A stretch of 64,000 nucleotides of DNA from Proteobacteria bacterium ST_bin11 (GTDB lineage: Bacteria; Pseudomonadota; Gammaproteobacteria; Methylococcales; Methylomonadaceae), in assembly GCA_002083615.1 (NCBI GenBank), contig MSXO01000051.1:1-64000 (forward strand), read 5' to 3'. Of this stretch, positions 33,929 through 42,400 are shown one piece after another. Each line of letters starts with the position of its first letter. The first letter of the stretch is position 1. The notes under the pieces are model-generated. The model saw nothing but the letters and a program-made list of their open reading frames with translations, did not search any database and was not told the DNA's origin. A program made the translations under genes and the position numbers.

Positions 33929-34288
33929 TTGTCATTTCCACGCGCAACCCGCACCACAGCCTTCATCGCCGGTCTGTCTTTTTCGGCACCGCTGACTTTA
34001 CTGGTGATACTTAAATCCGCCAATCTGCTTAGTATTGGCGTCGACCACCCACGGGCCGTGGCATTTTTTCTCATCTATTGGCTTATCACCGTGCCGGTAT
34101 TTGTGCTTGACGTGCGGAGCTTTCTGCCCAAACAACTGAAAACCCGAATTCCGCTGGTGTATTTTCCCACCGACCGAGCGGGCGTCGCGTTTCTGTTCAC
34201 CGTGTTCGGCAGAATCTTGGTTTGGCTGTTAGGTGGAGCGACCGGCGTCGGTTTAATGTTGCCTCTCTGGTATGTTCTGCAGAATTGA
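33929..34288 (+). CDS. Small membrane protein, unknown
   Basis: I place the start at TTG 33929 because GAGGG lies upstream; the open frame extends 20 codons further. The 119-residue protein has three hydrophobic segments (about 10-30, 40-60, 85-110) with a basic loop (SFLPKQLKTRIPLVYFPTDR). No family is recognised. It is convergent with the RlpA-like gene; a hairpin (34347-34367) lies between them. Confidence 0.45.
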   Translation: MSFPRATRTTAFIAGLSFSAPLTLLVILKSANLLSIGVDHPRAVAFFLIYWLITVPVFVLDVRSFLPKQLKTRIPLVYFPTDRAGVAFLFTVFGRILVWLLGGATGVGLMLPLWYVLQN

Positions 34289-34346
34289 TGAGCTAGAGCG
34301 CCGAAGGCCTAGACTACACAGTCAATTCAAACGCTGAAAAATTACG

Positions 34347-34367
34347 AAAAGCCTCAGGGGGGCTTTT
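34347..34367. terminator. Bidirectional terminator AAAAGCC/GGCTTTT
   Basis: A 7-bp stem with a G-rich loop lies between two convergent stops, with A/T tracts on both sides that suit both strands. Confidence 0.6.
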
Positions 34368-34400
34368 ACGTCCCTATCCGCTCGATGCTGAATAGGCTAC

Positions 34401-34892
34401 CTAAGGCTTTGCTGCGCGTTTGGCTTTGGCGGTTTTGTGGCGGGTTTTCTTGATTGATTTGGTCTCGATTTTGACCTGTACCGTGCCGTCATCTTTCATG
34501 TCCAGCTTGTTCGCTGCGCCGCTGGAAAGGTCTATGGCTCGGTCTTCTTTGGCCGCAGGTCCTCTGTCGTTTATCGTTACTTCGACTTTTTTACCGTTAT
34601 CCAGATTGGTTACGTTCGCTTTGGTGCCCATAGGCAAACTCGGATGCGCGGCGGTGAGTTTTTTCTGATCGAAGGTCTCGCCGCTGGCGGTCTCCTGACC
34701 ATGGAAGCCGGGTCCATACCAGGATGCTTCGCCGACTTCTTTGTGCGTCGCTGCCTTGGGAAGGCTGGCTTGCTCTGGCGATGGCTGCTGATTTTGCTCG
34801 CTGGGGCGATCCGAACGGCAGCCGCTGCTGCCGGTCAATAATCCCATCAGTAAGACACTGATAATTCTCGATAGTCTGCGGCGAGTGCTCAT
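34401..34892 (-). CDS. rlpA: RlpA-like lytic transglycosylase lipoprotein
   Basis: The 163-residue protein has a lipoprotein signal (lipobox GSSGC near residue 25) and an RlpA double-psi beta-barrel (about 55-135: GEASWYGPGFHGQETASGE, MGTKANVTNLDNGKKVEVTI, NDRGPAAKEDRAIDLSSGAA). The conserved His/Asp pair used by RlpA to cleave naked glycan strands is present in GFHG and NDRGP. The tail is Lys-rich and there is no C-terminal SPOR domain, so septal targeting is not expected. A regulon motif (34989) lies upstream. Confidence 0.85.
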   Translation of the reverse strand: MSTRRRLSRIISVLLMGLLTGSSGCRSDRPSEQNQQPSPEQASLPKAATHKEVGEASWYGPGFHGQETASGETFDQKKLTAAHPSLPMGTKANVTNLDNGKKVEVTINDRGPAAKEDRAIDLSSGAANKLDMKDDGTVQVKIETKSIKKTRHKTAKAKRAAKP

Positions 34893-34988
34893 GGTCGTTC
34901 TCCTGCTGGTCTGCAGGGCAAGCTTGCGCGCATTCGGACCGCGAGTCTGTTCGCTATCACACCGAGTTTCTGTCCGGTGCCCGCCCTA

Positions 34989-35004
34989 TGTGACCTTGCG
35001 TACA
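34989..35004. promoter_or_regulatory. Regulon motif TGTGAC-CTTG-CGTACA
   Basis: The right arm is perfect and the left arm is closer to a CRP half (TGTGA). It lies between the divergent RlpA-like and Arg-rich genes. Confidence 0.5.
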
Positions 35005-35082
35005 TACGCCGTCAAGCGGCAAGGAGACAATCGTTACTTATTATGAAGCCGCATGATCAACCCCCAGAGGACTAAGTAAGTT

Positions 35083-35391
35083 ATGAGCGCGCACGAATTG
35101 CGAGCACAAGCGCGCCGCTCGGTGCAAACCCGACGTGTAAGCGATAGACGCCAGTTTGCCTATCCATTTGGTTCGCCGGAATGGCTCGAAAATATCCAAA
35201 ACACCTATGCAGCTTGGCCAAAAGCCGAGCGTCGTAATCATATTCGCCGGATGGAAGATAGGCGCACGGCTGATCGGCGTCACGCACAGGCGTCAGAACA
35301 GCAGCGTGCCGGACGAAAATATTCTCGGATCGTGCTCACGAGCGAAGAGCGCCAACTCATTCAAAGCTTGTATTTGTCTGACAGTCACTAG
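35083..35391 (+). CDS. Small Arg-rich hydrophilic protein, unknown
   Basis: The 102-residue protein has no membrane segment and no Cys. It carries the blocks RRVSDRRQFAYPFGSPEWLE, AWPKAERRNHIRRMEDRRTA and a C-terminal LTSEERQLIQSLYL helix. The repeated (E/D)RR motifs give it a strong positive charge, so it might bind nucleic acid or an acidic protein. I know no named family. It lies between a regulon motif and a PAS protein. Confidence 0.6.
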   Translation: MSAHELRAQARRSVQTRRVSDRRQFAYPFGSPEWLENIQNTYAAWPKAERRNHIRRMEDRRTADRRHAQASEQQRAGRKYSRIVLTSEERQLIQSLYLSDSH

Positions 35392-35403
35392 CAAGCCGGC
35401 GCG

Positions 35404-35952
35404 TCAGGATTGAACCATTTCGGTAATAGAGATCAGTAGCGCCGGCGCCTCGCCCAGTTCCCGATATTGGCAATCCAGATGTGCGGTGAACAGGATTCTA
35501 TCCGGGCGGGTCAGGGTGAGAGCCAGCGCCAGTTTCTCGGTTGCGATTAAATCCATCATGTTGCGGAATTGCAGAGACCAACGCTCGCGGTGTTCTAAGG
35601 CTACAAACGCCGAGAACGGCAACTTAGCGGACGCATCGGGGGCAATACCCAGTAAAGCCGCGCCGGTCAGATTAATTTCCGCAATGCGTTCTGCGGAATC
35701 GAGGACGATATAGCCGGCGGGTGCAAAGTCGTATAAGTCCCGGTAGCGGTCTCTCGCTTCAGCCAAGGCGGTGTGATTGCGCTGCAACTCTTCGTTTTGC
35801 ATTTCCAGCTCGATCTTGTGGACTAGCAGTTCATGCAACAGCATTTCCGCCGGATTCGTGCGCATTTCCTCCGGCGATATGCTTGCCACCATGGCTTCGG
35901 CTTTCTCTCTTAACGACTTACGTCGCTCGATTCCATCCCATTTTTGGTTCAT
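35404..35952 (-). CDS. PAS-domain protein with N-terminal helix
   Basis: The start is ATG 35952 (MNQKWDGIERRKSLREKAEA) with GGAG ten bases upstream; the frame runs 70 codons further without likeness. The 182-residue protein opens with a charged helix that includes MLLHELLVHKIELEMQNEEL, then a single PAS (about 70-170: YRDLYDFAPAGYIVLDSAER). The same helix-PAS module begins the GGDEF-EAL protein (28291) and the hybrid kinase (39348). There is no output domain, so it may be a sensor or decoy subunit for these. A regulon motif (36131) lies upstream. Confidence 0.7.
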   Translation of the reverse strand: MNQKWDGIERRKSLREKAEAMVASISPEEMRTNPAEMLLHELLVHKIELEMQNEELQRNHTALAEARDRYRDLYDFAPAGYIVLDSAERIAEINLTGAALLGIAPDASAKLPFSAFVALEHRERWSLQFRNMMDLIATEKLALALTLTRPDRILFTAHLDCQYRELGEAPALLISITEMVQS

Positions 35953-36130
35953 GCCTTGGTTTCTCCAGGTCGAGTAGGTGACGAATGATGTGCTTAGTAA
36001 CCAAAAAAGATTAGCGTCGGTTGTACCTGGCTGCTTCGATTGGCATGAATGGCAGCAGCGCCTGTCTATTCGCTGCGGCTGGGCAAAGCGGCGGAACGGA
36101 GTGTGCCGAGAAACCGGTCGGATTGGCTTA

Positions 36131-36146
36131 TGTACGCTAACGAACT
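36131..36146. promoter_or_regulatory. Regulon motif TGTACG-CTAA-CGAACT
   Basis: Nearly perfect; only the last base differs. It lies between the divergent PAS gene and the DUF4398 lipoprotein gene. Confidence 0.5.
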
Positions 36147-36334
36147 GTGTTTCAGCGCCCAAAAGGGTTTAATCGCTGGCAACGGTTTTCCAACCCCCGA
36201 CCGGTTCATCCTACCACCCGCTCAGGTCTGGGACATGAATATTTCAATAGGCGAATCGCTAGCCAGCCGCACAGGCCCTGCCTGAAAACTCGGTTAGCGA
36301 CGCCATTCGATGTTTAACCCACAGGACAAAAATC

Positions 36335-36721
36335 ATGAAAAAAAATACATCCCCCGGCTCGTTTCGGATGATCCAAGGCCTCAGCCTGGTCGTGGTGTTG
36401 CTGGCTGCCGGTTGCGCGAGCATTCCGGCACCGACCGAACAAATTGCGGTTTCCAAAGCAGCGGTCGATAGTGCCAGCAGCGCCGGCGGCAACGAATTTG
36501 CCCCGGCTGCCCTGCGATCGGCTATGGAAAAAATGGATGCCGCCGAACGCGCCATGACCCGCGAAGAGTATTTAGTGGCCCGTCAGCTAGCCGAACAAGC
36601 CCAGGTCGATGCCCAACTCGCGGCGTCCACTGCCCGTTCCGTCAAAGCGCAGAAAGCCGCCGGCGCCCTGCAGGAAGGCAATCGTGTGTTACGCGACGAA
36701 CTCAATCGCGTCACCAAATAA
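36335..36721 (+). CDS. DUF4398-type lipoprotein
   Basis: The 128-residue protein has a lipobox (LLAAGC near residue 27) followed by ASIPAPTEQIAVSKAAVDSA and a helical, Ala-rich body (MEKMDAAERAMTREEYLVAR). It is typical of the DUF4398 lipoproteins that accompany OmpA-like proteins. It is probably outer-membrane anchored and helical, with unknown role. It lies 18 bases before the OmpA-type gene, so the two form an operon; the OmpA-type protein begins with a similar DUF4398 part. Confidence 0.75.
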   Translation: MKKNTSPGSFRMIQGLSLVVVLLAAGCASIPAPTEQIAVSKAAVDSASSAGGNEFAPAALRSAMEKMDAAERAMTREEYLVARQLAEQAQVDAQLAASTARSVKAQKAAGALQEGNRVLRDELNRVTK

Positions 36722-36739
36722 TTCAAAATGGAGTCCATT

Positions 36740-37624
36740 ATGCAAACCTATCGCTATTTTTCCCTGACCCTAATTGCTGCGGCGGTTGCCGCCGGTTGCA
36801 GCGCCGTACCCAACACTTCGCTGATTGATGCGCACAACAGCTATAACAGTGCCCGGATCAGTCCTGACGTCAGCACCTTGGCGGAATTGGAGCTGAAGCA
36901 GGCGGCGGATACCCTGAAAAAAGCCGACGACGCCTACGCACTGGATGACGAGGACGATAATGTCACCCATCTGGCTTACGTGGCTAAGCAGCAGGTGGCC
37001 ATCGCGCATGTCACCGCTTCCCGCAAGGTGGCGGAAGTCGCAGTGACCAATGCGGGGGCCAGACGCAGCCAAGTGCGGCTTGATGCGCGAACCGCCGAAG
37101 CCGATGCGGCGAAGCGGCAAGCGGCGGCCACCCAACTCACTGTCGACCGACAAGCGACCGAATTGGTCATGGCCGGTGTCAACAGCGAACGCGACGAAGC
37201 CTTGATTGCGCAGCAAAACATCTTAATCAACGAATTAAACGCTAAGAAGACTGCGCGTGGCTTGGTGATCACGTTAGCCGATGTGTTATTCCGTACCGAC
37301 AAAGCCCAGTTGCAAGCCGGCGGTTTACGTAATGTCGACAAACTCAGCGATTTTCTCAAGCAATACCCGGATTATAAAGTCATGGTGGAAGGCTATACCG
37401 ATAGCCGCGGCAGCGACGAGCACAATCAAGAATTATCTGACCGTCGCGCGTATTCGGTGCGGACAGCCCTGGTGGATGCGGGTGTGAATACCGATCGGGT
37501 GAGAACCCGCGGTTATGGCGAAGAATATCCGGTAGCGGGGAACGATACCTCGGCTAGTCGGCAGTTGAATCGCCGCGTGGAAATCATCTTATCCGATGCC
37601 AACGGCAATATCGCGGCTCGCTAA
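36740..37624 (+). CDS. OmpA-family lipoprotein with DUF4398 N-terminus
   Basis: The start is ATG 36740 behind GGAG. The 294-residue protein has a lipobox (AAAVAAGCSAVP), a DUF4398-like helical part (about 25-165, ADTLKKADDAYALDDEDDN) and a C-terminal OmpA domain (about 175-290: VITLADVLFRTDKAQLQAGG, VMVEGYTDSRGSDEHNQELS, LNRRVEIIL). OmpA domains bind peptidoglycan via the conserved Asp and Arg (TDSRG, RR), so this links the outer membrane to the wall. Confidence 0.88.
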   Translation: MQTYRYFSLTLIAAAVAAGCSAVPNTSLIDAHNSYNSARISPDVSTLAELELKQAADTLKKADDAYALDDEDDNVTHLAYVAKQQVAIAHVTASRKVAEVAVTNAGARRSQVRLDARTAEADAAKRQAAATQLTVDRQATELVMAGVNSERDEALIAQQNILINELNAKKTARGLVITLADVLFRTDKAQLQAGGLRNVDKLSDFLKQYPDYKVMVEGYTDSRGSDEHNQELSDRRAYSVRTALVDAGVNTDRVRTRGYGEEYPVAGNDTSASRQLNRRVEIILSDANGNIAAR

Positions 37625-38080
37625 ACCTTCACTAAAGGGCAACGCCCGGCAGACCAAGGGCCTGCCGGGTGATGGCTCACGATGGGGTGAGGGGGATTGA
37701 ACTTGACGGCCTGGTGTCCTGGCCTCCACGTTTGTCTATCCCGCCCGCGCGGATTGTCCCGCTTCGCAGCGCATACTGACGACCGGCGCAGCAATAATCA
37801 AAGCTCAACATGAACCAGACGGCGCGGTGTCATCTCGGCAAAGCTTAACCGGAAGAGTAAGACGCCTCAGCCGAGATCTAAAAGTACGACGTTCCGGCAG
37901 GGATTGCCGGAGTCCAGGCGTCTCGGACGACGCGAAGCCTGCCATTCCGGGTTGGCTCAGGCTTAACTGACGCCACCGGCAAAACAGTACATTGAATGGC
38001 TCGGCAGCCGCACGCTGTCTTTACCTAACCGGCGGGGCAAGTCTTTGAACCCTGTCATCACGCTTCTTGGAGTATCCCTT
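37625..38080. other. Intergenic region with hairpins, no gene
   Basis: A strong hairpin CCCGGCAG/CTGCCGGG (37645-37669) follows the OmpA stop without a T-run, and a second hairpin (GTTCCGGCAGGGATTGCCGGA) lies near 37890-37912. No gene or regulon motif is seen. Confidence 0.4.
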
Positions 38081-38494
38081 ATGAACAAACTCGATCGGGC
38101 CATGCTGTATGCCTGCTTGCTATTCACCGCCGCCGCGAATGCCGGCTCGTCCACCATTGACGAACAGAGCCAAGGCGATGTGAGCTTTATTAGCGGCGGT
38201 ATCGGTAGCGAGGAGCGGGCGGCCTTGAAAAAAGTCAGGAATGACTACAACCTCAGCTTACTGTTTGCGCAGCAAGGCAGCGGCAAGTATGTTAGCGATG
38301 TAGCCGTTAGAATTGCTGACGGCAAACGCCACAACGTGCTGGACAGCATCTCCCAAGGCCCCATCATTTTCGCCAAGCTCAAGCCGGGTCATTATCGGGT
38401 GAGTGCCGAGCATAACGGCCAGATCATTCGTAAAAACGTCACAGTGGACAGCAAGCAGCGCACGCCGCTTTCGTTTTCCTGGCCGGATCAATAA
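38081..38494 (+). CDS. Exported protein with carboxypeptidase-regulatory-like fold
   Basis: The start is ATG 38081 with GGAG nine bases upstream. The 137-residue protein has a signal peptide (MNKLDRAMLYACLLFTAAAN, cleavage near ANA) and a small beta-rich body (VRNDYNLSLLFAQQGSGKYV, GKRHNVLDSISQGPIIFAKL, GHYRVSAEHNGQII). The GHYRV and HNG blocks resemble CarboxypepD_reg-like or prealbumin-like folds. The function is unknown. It is upstream of cytochrome b561 on the same strand. Confidence 0.55.
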   Translation: MNKLDRAMLYACLLFTAAANAGSSTIDEQSQGDVSFISGGIGSEERAALKKVRNDYNLSLLFAQQGSGKYVSDVAVRIADGKRHNVLDSISQGPIIFAKLKPGHYRVSAEHNGQIIRKNVTVDSKQRTPLSFSWPDQ

Positions 38495-38649
38495 GTGAAG
38501 GCACATGGACGCACTATCCCAAGGGCAATCGACTATGAATGTCCGGTTTCTAAGGCCTGTGGAATTGCTGGCGGTTTCGGCGCGATGGTTCTATGCTTTG
38601 CAAGCCCCGTGTCTTGCGCCCCTACATCCAGGCGACTTGCGAGTGAACC

Positions 38650-39222
38650 ATGCAATGGTTAAATAGTTCGGCGCGTTACGGCATCGGCACCACAATGCTG
38701 CACTGGCTAATCCTGCTGTTATTTGTCGCGGTCTACGCCAGCATCGAACTACGCGAGTTTTTTCCCCGAGGCAGTGATCCGCGCGAGGCCCTGAAAACCT
38801 GGCATTTCATGCTGGGTCTTTGTCTACTCCTGGCCATTGGGCCGCGCTTGTGGTTCATGTTTCACGGCCGCTTTCCTGCCATCCAGCCGCAGCCGCCCCG
38901 CTGGCAAAAATTGTTGGCTCGCACCATGCACCTCATGCTTTATACGCTGATGATAGTCATGCCATTGTCAGGATGGCTGTTACTCAGTGCGGAAGCCAAA
39001 GCTATCCCATTCTTCGGTTTGCAATTGCCGGCACTGATCGCTGAGAGTAAAAGCCTGGCGGCATTGCTAAAGCAATTTCACGAAACCATCGAGATAGCGG
39101 GATACTTTCTGCTGGGTTTGCACAGCGCGGCGGCGCTGTATCATCACTATTGGTTACGCGACAATACCTTGCGCCGGCTGTCGCTAAAGGGCGGCGCTAC
39201 CGCAACCGATTTGCCGAAATAG
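38650..39222 (+). CDS. Cytochrome b561 (CybB-like)
   Basis: The 190-residue protein has four membrane helices with conserved His for two b hemes: one in TTMLHWLILLLF, one in LKTWHFMLGLC, one in ARTMHLMLYTLM, and HETIEIAGYFLLGLHSAAAL. This is the bacterial cytochrome b561/YceJ type, which passes electrons from quinol to an unknown acceptor or to superoxide. The start has no clear ribosome-binding site. No partner gene is adjacent. Confidence 0.85.
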   Translation: MQWLNSSARYGIGTTMLHWLILLLFVAVYASIELREFFPRGSDPREALKTWHFMLGLCLLLAIGPRLWFMFHGRFPAIQPQPPRWQKLLARTMHLMLYTLMIVMPLSGWLLLSAEAKAIPFFGLQLPALIAESKSLAALLKQFHETIEIAGYFLLGLHSAAALYHHYWLRDNTLRRLSLKGGATATDLPK

Positions 39223-39347
39223 CCGGAATGTTTGCACAGGCTGGTAACTGCCGCGCAGAGACTTTTAGATAGGGACGATCGAACGTTTAAGGCCGGCAAG
39301 GGCTAAAGCCTGAGCTCTTCTAGCGTTCGCACCGCCAATCAAGCCCC

Positions 39348-42344
39348 TCAAACCTCAGGTGGCGCAGTCGATTTTCGCAGCCAGTCCAGCAAGATCGCAT
39401 AAAGCGCGTCGGGTTTCACCGGCTTACCGATATGCGCGTCCATCCCGGCGGCCAGGCAGGCATCGCGATCTTCAACGAAGGCGTTGGCGGTCAAAGCCAG
39501 AATCGGAATGTTCGCCATGCCGGGTAGCAAACGGATGGCGCGGGTGGCCTCCAATCCATCCATTACCGGCATTTGTATATCCATCAGAATCAGGGCATAA
39601 CTGCCGCTCCGTGCCATTTCTATGGCTTCCTGGCCATTACTCGCCGTCTCAGGGGTCAGGCCGGTGTCCGCCAATAAGTAGGTCATTACCTCGCGGTTTA
39701 TCGGCTCGTCTTCAGCCACCAGTACACGGGTGCAAGGAAATAACCGGGCCAATGCCAGGTGCGGTGGCTCGTCGGCGGCTACTGCGGATGCCGGTTGCTG
39801 GTCCGTCAAGCGATTTAAGCGGACGGTGGCCCAAAACGTGCTGCCGCTGCCTTCTTGACTGATAACCCCCACATCGCCGCCCATCAGACCGGCGATGCGT
39901 CGGGAGATAATCAAGCCCAGACCTGTGCCGCCATACTTGCGGGTCATGGAATCGTCGGCCTGGGTAAACGCTCGAAACAGCCGTGCCTGGTGTTCGGCGC
40001 TGATAACGATGCCCTGATCGGCGACCTCTATCTTCAGCAATACGCTGAATGGGTCAGCTTCTAGCAGACTGGCGCGCACGCTAACTTGACCGTGGTGGGA
40101 AAACTTGACGGCGTTGCTGGTGAAATTGACCAGAATCTGCCGCAGGCGCAGGGCGTCACCCCGCAGTCGGCTGGGCAGAGCCGGATCGAGGTGCCGCACT
40201 AAGCTTAATCCTTTGCTCTGGGCAACGGCGTCCTGCATATGCATCGTGTCGTCGATGACTTCTGCGAGGGAAAAGTCTCTCTCTTCCAGCGTCAGCCGGT
40301 CTGATTCGATCTTTGAGAGGTCTAAGATGTCGTTGATGATCGAGAGCAGATGTTTGGCCGCAGTCTGGCTCTTGTTCAGCCAGTCGATCTGTTGAGGATC
40401 GGTGGCACGGCGCAACACCATGTCGGTCATACCGATGATGCCGTTCATTGGCGTACGCAGTTCATGGCTCATGTTGGCCAGGAAAATACTCTTGGCGCGG
40501 CTGGCGGCTTCCGCTTCGTCGCGGGCTTGCGATAGCTCGGCGGTTCGCGCCAGCACGAGTTCTTCCAGGTGACCGCGGTATTGATCAAGTTCGGCTTCGG
40601 CCCGTTTGCGGTCGCTAATGTCTTGGACCAGCGCCACAAAGTAATCAATTGATCGATCGGGTTTACGGACGCTGCACACCGAAATCGAGGCGTCGATCAC
40701 CGAGCCGTCCTTTCGGATGAAACGTTTGTCCAGCGAATACCCTTCGCTCACGCCCTCCAGGACGCGATTGAACTCGGCGACATCGCGCGCCATGTCGTCT
40801 GGATGGGTGATCTCTGGCCAAGTCAGGGTCACCAACTCGGCACGCGGATAGCCGAAAATCTCGCAAAGTCTATCATTGACCTCTATCCAGCCTTTTTCCA
40901 GCGAGGTGATGGCAAAGCCCAGCAGCGGTAGGTTGAAGTAGCTGCGAAAGCGCTTTTCGCTCGCCAGCGCTAAATCCGCCTCCCGCTTGCTGGCGGTGAT
41001 GTCCTGCATGGCGCCTATCATCCGCATGGCATGGCCTTGTTCATCGCGTATCACGTAGCCTCTATCCACGACGTGCGCATAGCTGCCGTCGGCTTTTAGA
41101 AAACGGTACTCGTCACGCCAGACATCCTGTTCGGGACAGTTCAACACCGTAAAGAACGATGCGTGTACACTTTCCAGGTCATCCGGATGCACGCGCTCGA
41201 GCCACCAATTCGCACCTACCGGCCCCTCGACGATCTCGGTCCAGCCGAAGACGGTGGTACCGGCTTCGTTCCATTGCTGGGTGTCGTTGATCACATCCCA
41301 GTCCCAGATCACATCATTGGCCGCCTTATTGGCGAAACGATAGCGTTCGTACATAGCCTGAAGTGCTTGCTCTGCCCGTTTACGCTCGGTGATGTCCTGC
41401 GCCGCACCGCGCAGGCCGATGGTATTGCCTGACGCATCAAGCTCTGCTTCCCCTTGCACCCACATCCAGCCCCTGCTGCCGTCTGGTCTTACGGTTTCCA
41501 ATTCAAGCCGATAGGGAATTCGGCTCTCCCTGGTATGGGCAATTGCCGCAGACAATTTCTCCCAACTGTTAGGGGTAAACAGTTTGATATGTTCGCTATA
41601 GGGCGGCGCCAGCGGCGCCTTCAATCCATACATTTTGAAGAGCTCATCCGACCAAACCACCTGATCGGTGGCGAAGTCCAGATGCCAACTGCCGAGATGG
41701 GCGATGCGCTCTGCTTCCTTTAGATCGTTCAGGTACCGCTGCAGTGCGTTGTCCGCCTGCTTCCGTTCGCTGATATCGTTGATTACCAAGCGGCACACCG
41801 CAGCGTCAGCGTCTGCCAGCACGGCGATGCCGGCTAAACTGGCCCAAAACAGCGTACCGTCCGGTTTGACCATGCGCAGTTCGCAGGTCTGGGGTAGGCC
41901 GGTCTCAAACAGTTGCTTGCGGAGCCGGTAGTAGTTGTCCTGATCCTCCTTGAAGATGAAGCGGGACATCGGCTGCTTGACCAGTGCACTGCGGGGAGTG
42001 CCCAGCAGGGTACTGGCAGTCAAGTTGGCCTCCAAAATCAGTCCTTGCTCGGACATTGTGCAGTAACCTACCGGGGCTAACTCATACAAATCGAAATAGC
42101 GCGCCCGCCCGATTTCGAGCTGGACCTGGGCAGCGCGCAGTTCCTCGTTCTGCATCTCCAATTCGATTTGGTGCACTCGCAGTTCATGGAGGATTTCCCG
42201 GACTTGTTCGGGCGACAGTTCGGCGGCGTCTTCGGGGTTTTGGCCTTTGTTCAGGGCGAGTTGGTGTGCCCGCTCGTGGGCCAGCGCTTCAGCCTTGTGC
42301 CGCAAGTCCGCAGGGCTCAAGGCTCGATTCTCAGGATTTGTCAC
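39348..42344 (-). CDS. Hybrid sensor histidine kinase with multiple PAS domains
   Basis: The 998-residue protein has an N-terminal helix (VREILHELRVHQIELEMQNE) and four or five PAS/PAC units (for example YFDLYDLAPVGYCTMSEQGL, RFANKAANDVIWDWDVINDT, YFNLPLLGFAITSLEKGWIE). A coiled coil, HisKA (phospho-His627 in MSHELRTPMNG), HATPase (with DQGIVISAEHQARLFRAFTQ and GGTGLGLI) and a receiver (phospho-Asp922 in LMDIQMPVMDG) follow. No HPt domain is seen. There is no membrane segment, so it should sense inside the cell. It lies 57 bases after the CheB-CheR protein gene and probably shares its operon. Confidence 0.92.
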   Translation of the reverse strand: MTNPENRALSPADLRHKAEALAHERAHQLALNKGQNPEDAAELSPEQVREILHELRVHQIELEMQNEELRAAQVQLEIGRARYFDLYELAPVGYCTMSEQGLILEANLTASTLLGTPRSALVKQPMSRFIFKEDQDNYYRLRKQLFETGLPQTCELRMVKPDGTLFWASLAGIAVLADADAAVCRLVINDISERKQADNALQRYLNDLKEAERIAHLGSWHLDFATDQVVWSDELFKMYGLKAPLAPPYSEHIKLFTPNSWEKLSAAIAHTRESRIPYRLELETVRPDGSRGWMWVQGEAELDASGNTIGLRGAAQDITERKRAEQALQAMYERYRFANKAANDVIWDWDVINDTQQWNEAGTTVFGWTEIVEGPVGANWWLERVHPDDLESVHASFFTVLNCPEQDVWRDEYRFLKADGSYAHVVDRGYVIRDEQGHAMRMIGAMQDITASKREADLALASEKRFRSYFNLPLLGFAITSLEKGWIEVNDRLCEIFGYPRAELVTLTWPEITHPDDMARDVAEFNRVLEGVSEGYSLDKRFIRKDGSVIDASISVCSVRKPDRSIDYFVALVQDISDRKRAEAELDQYRGHLEELVLARTAELSQARDEAEAASRAKSIFLANMSHELRTPMNGIIGMTDMVLRRATDPQQIDWLNKSQTAAKHLLSIINDILDLSKIESDRLTLEERDFSLAEVIDDTMHMQDAVAQSKGLSLVRHLDPALPSRLRGDALRLRQILVNFTSNAVKFSHHGQVSVRASLLEADPFSVLLKIEVADQGIVISAEHQARLFRAFTQADDSMTRKYGGTGLGLIISRRIAGLMGGDVGVISQEGSGSTFWATVRLNRLTDQQPASAVAADEPPHLALARLFPCTRVLVAEDEPINREVMTYLLADTGLTPETASNGQEAIEMARSGSYALILMDIQMPVMDGLEATRAIRLLPGMANIPILALTANAFVEDRDACLAAGMDAHIGKPVKPDALYAILLDWLRKSTAPPEV

Positions 42345-42400
42345 TGCTTATCTCCGCTATTTCGGGATATCTAACTCCCGTTTGTTCCTTAATTTTTCCG

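Noticed and set aside
37625..38080. Hairpins after the OmpA-type gene as an RNA gene
   Set aside because: They lack a T-run and any known RNA structure; they are probably ordinary intergenic hairpins.
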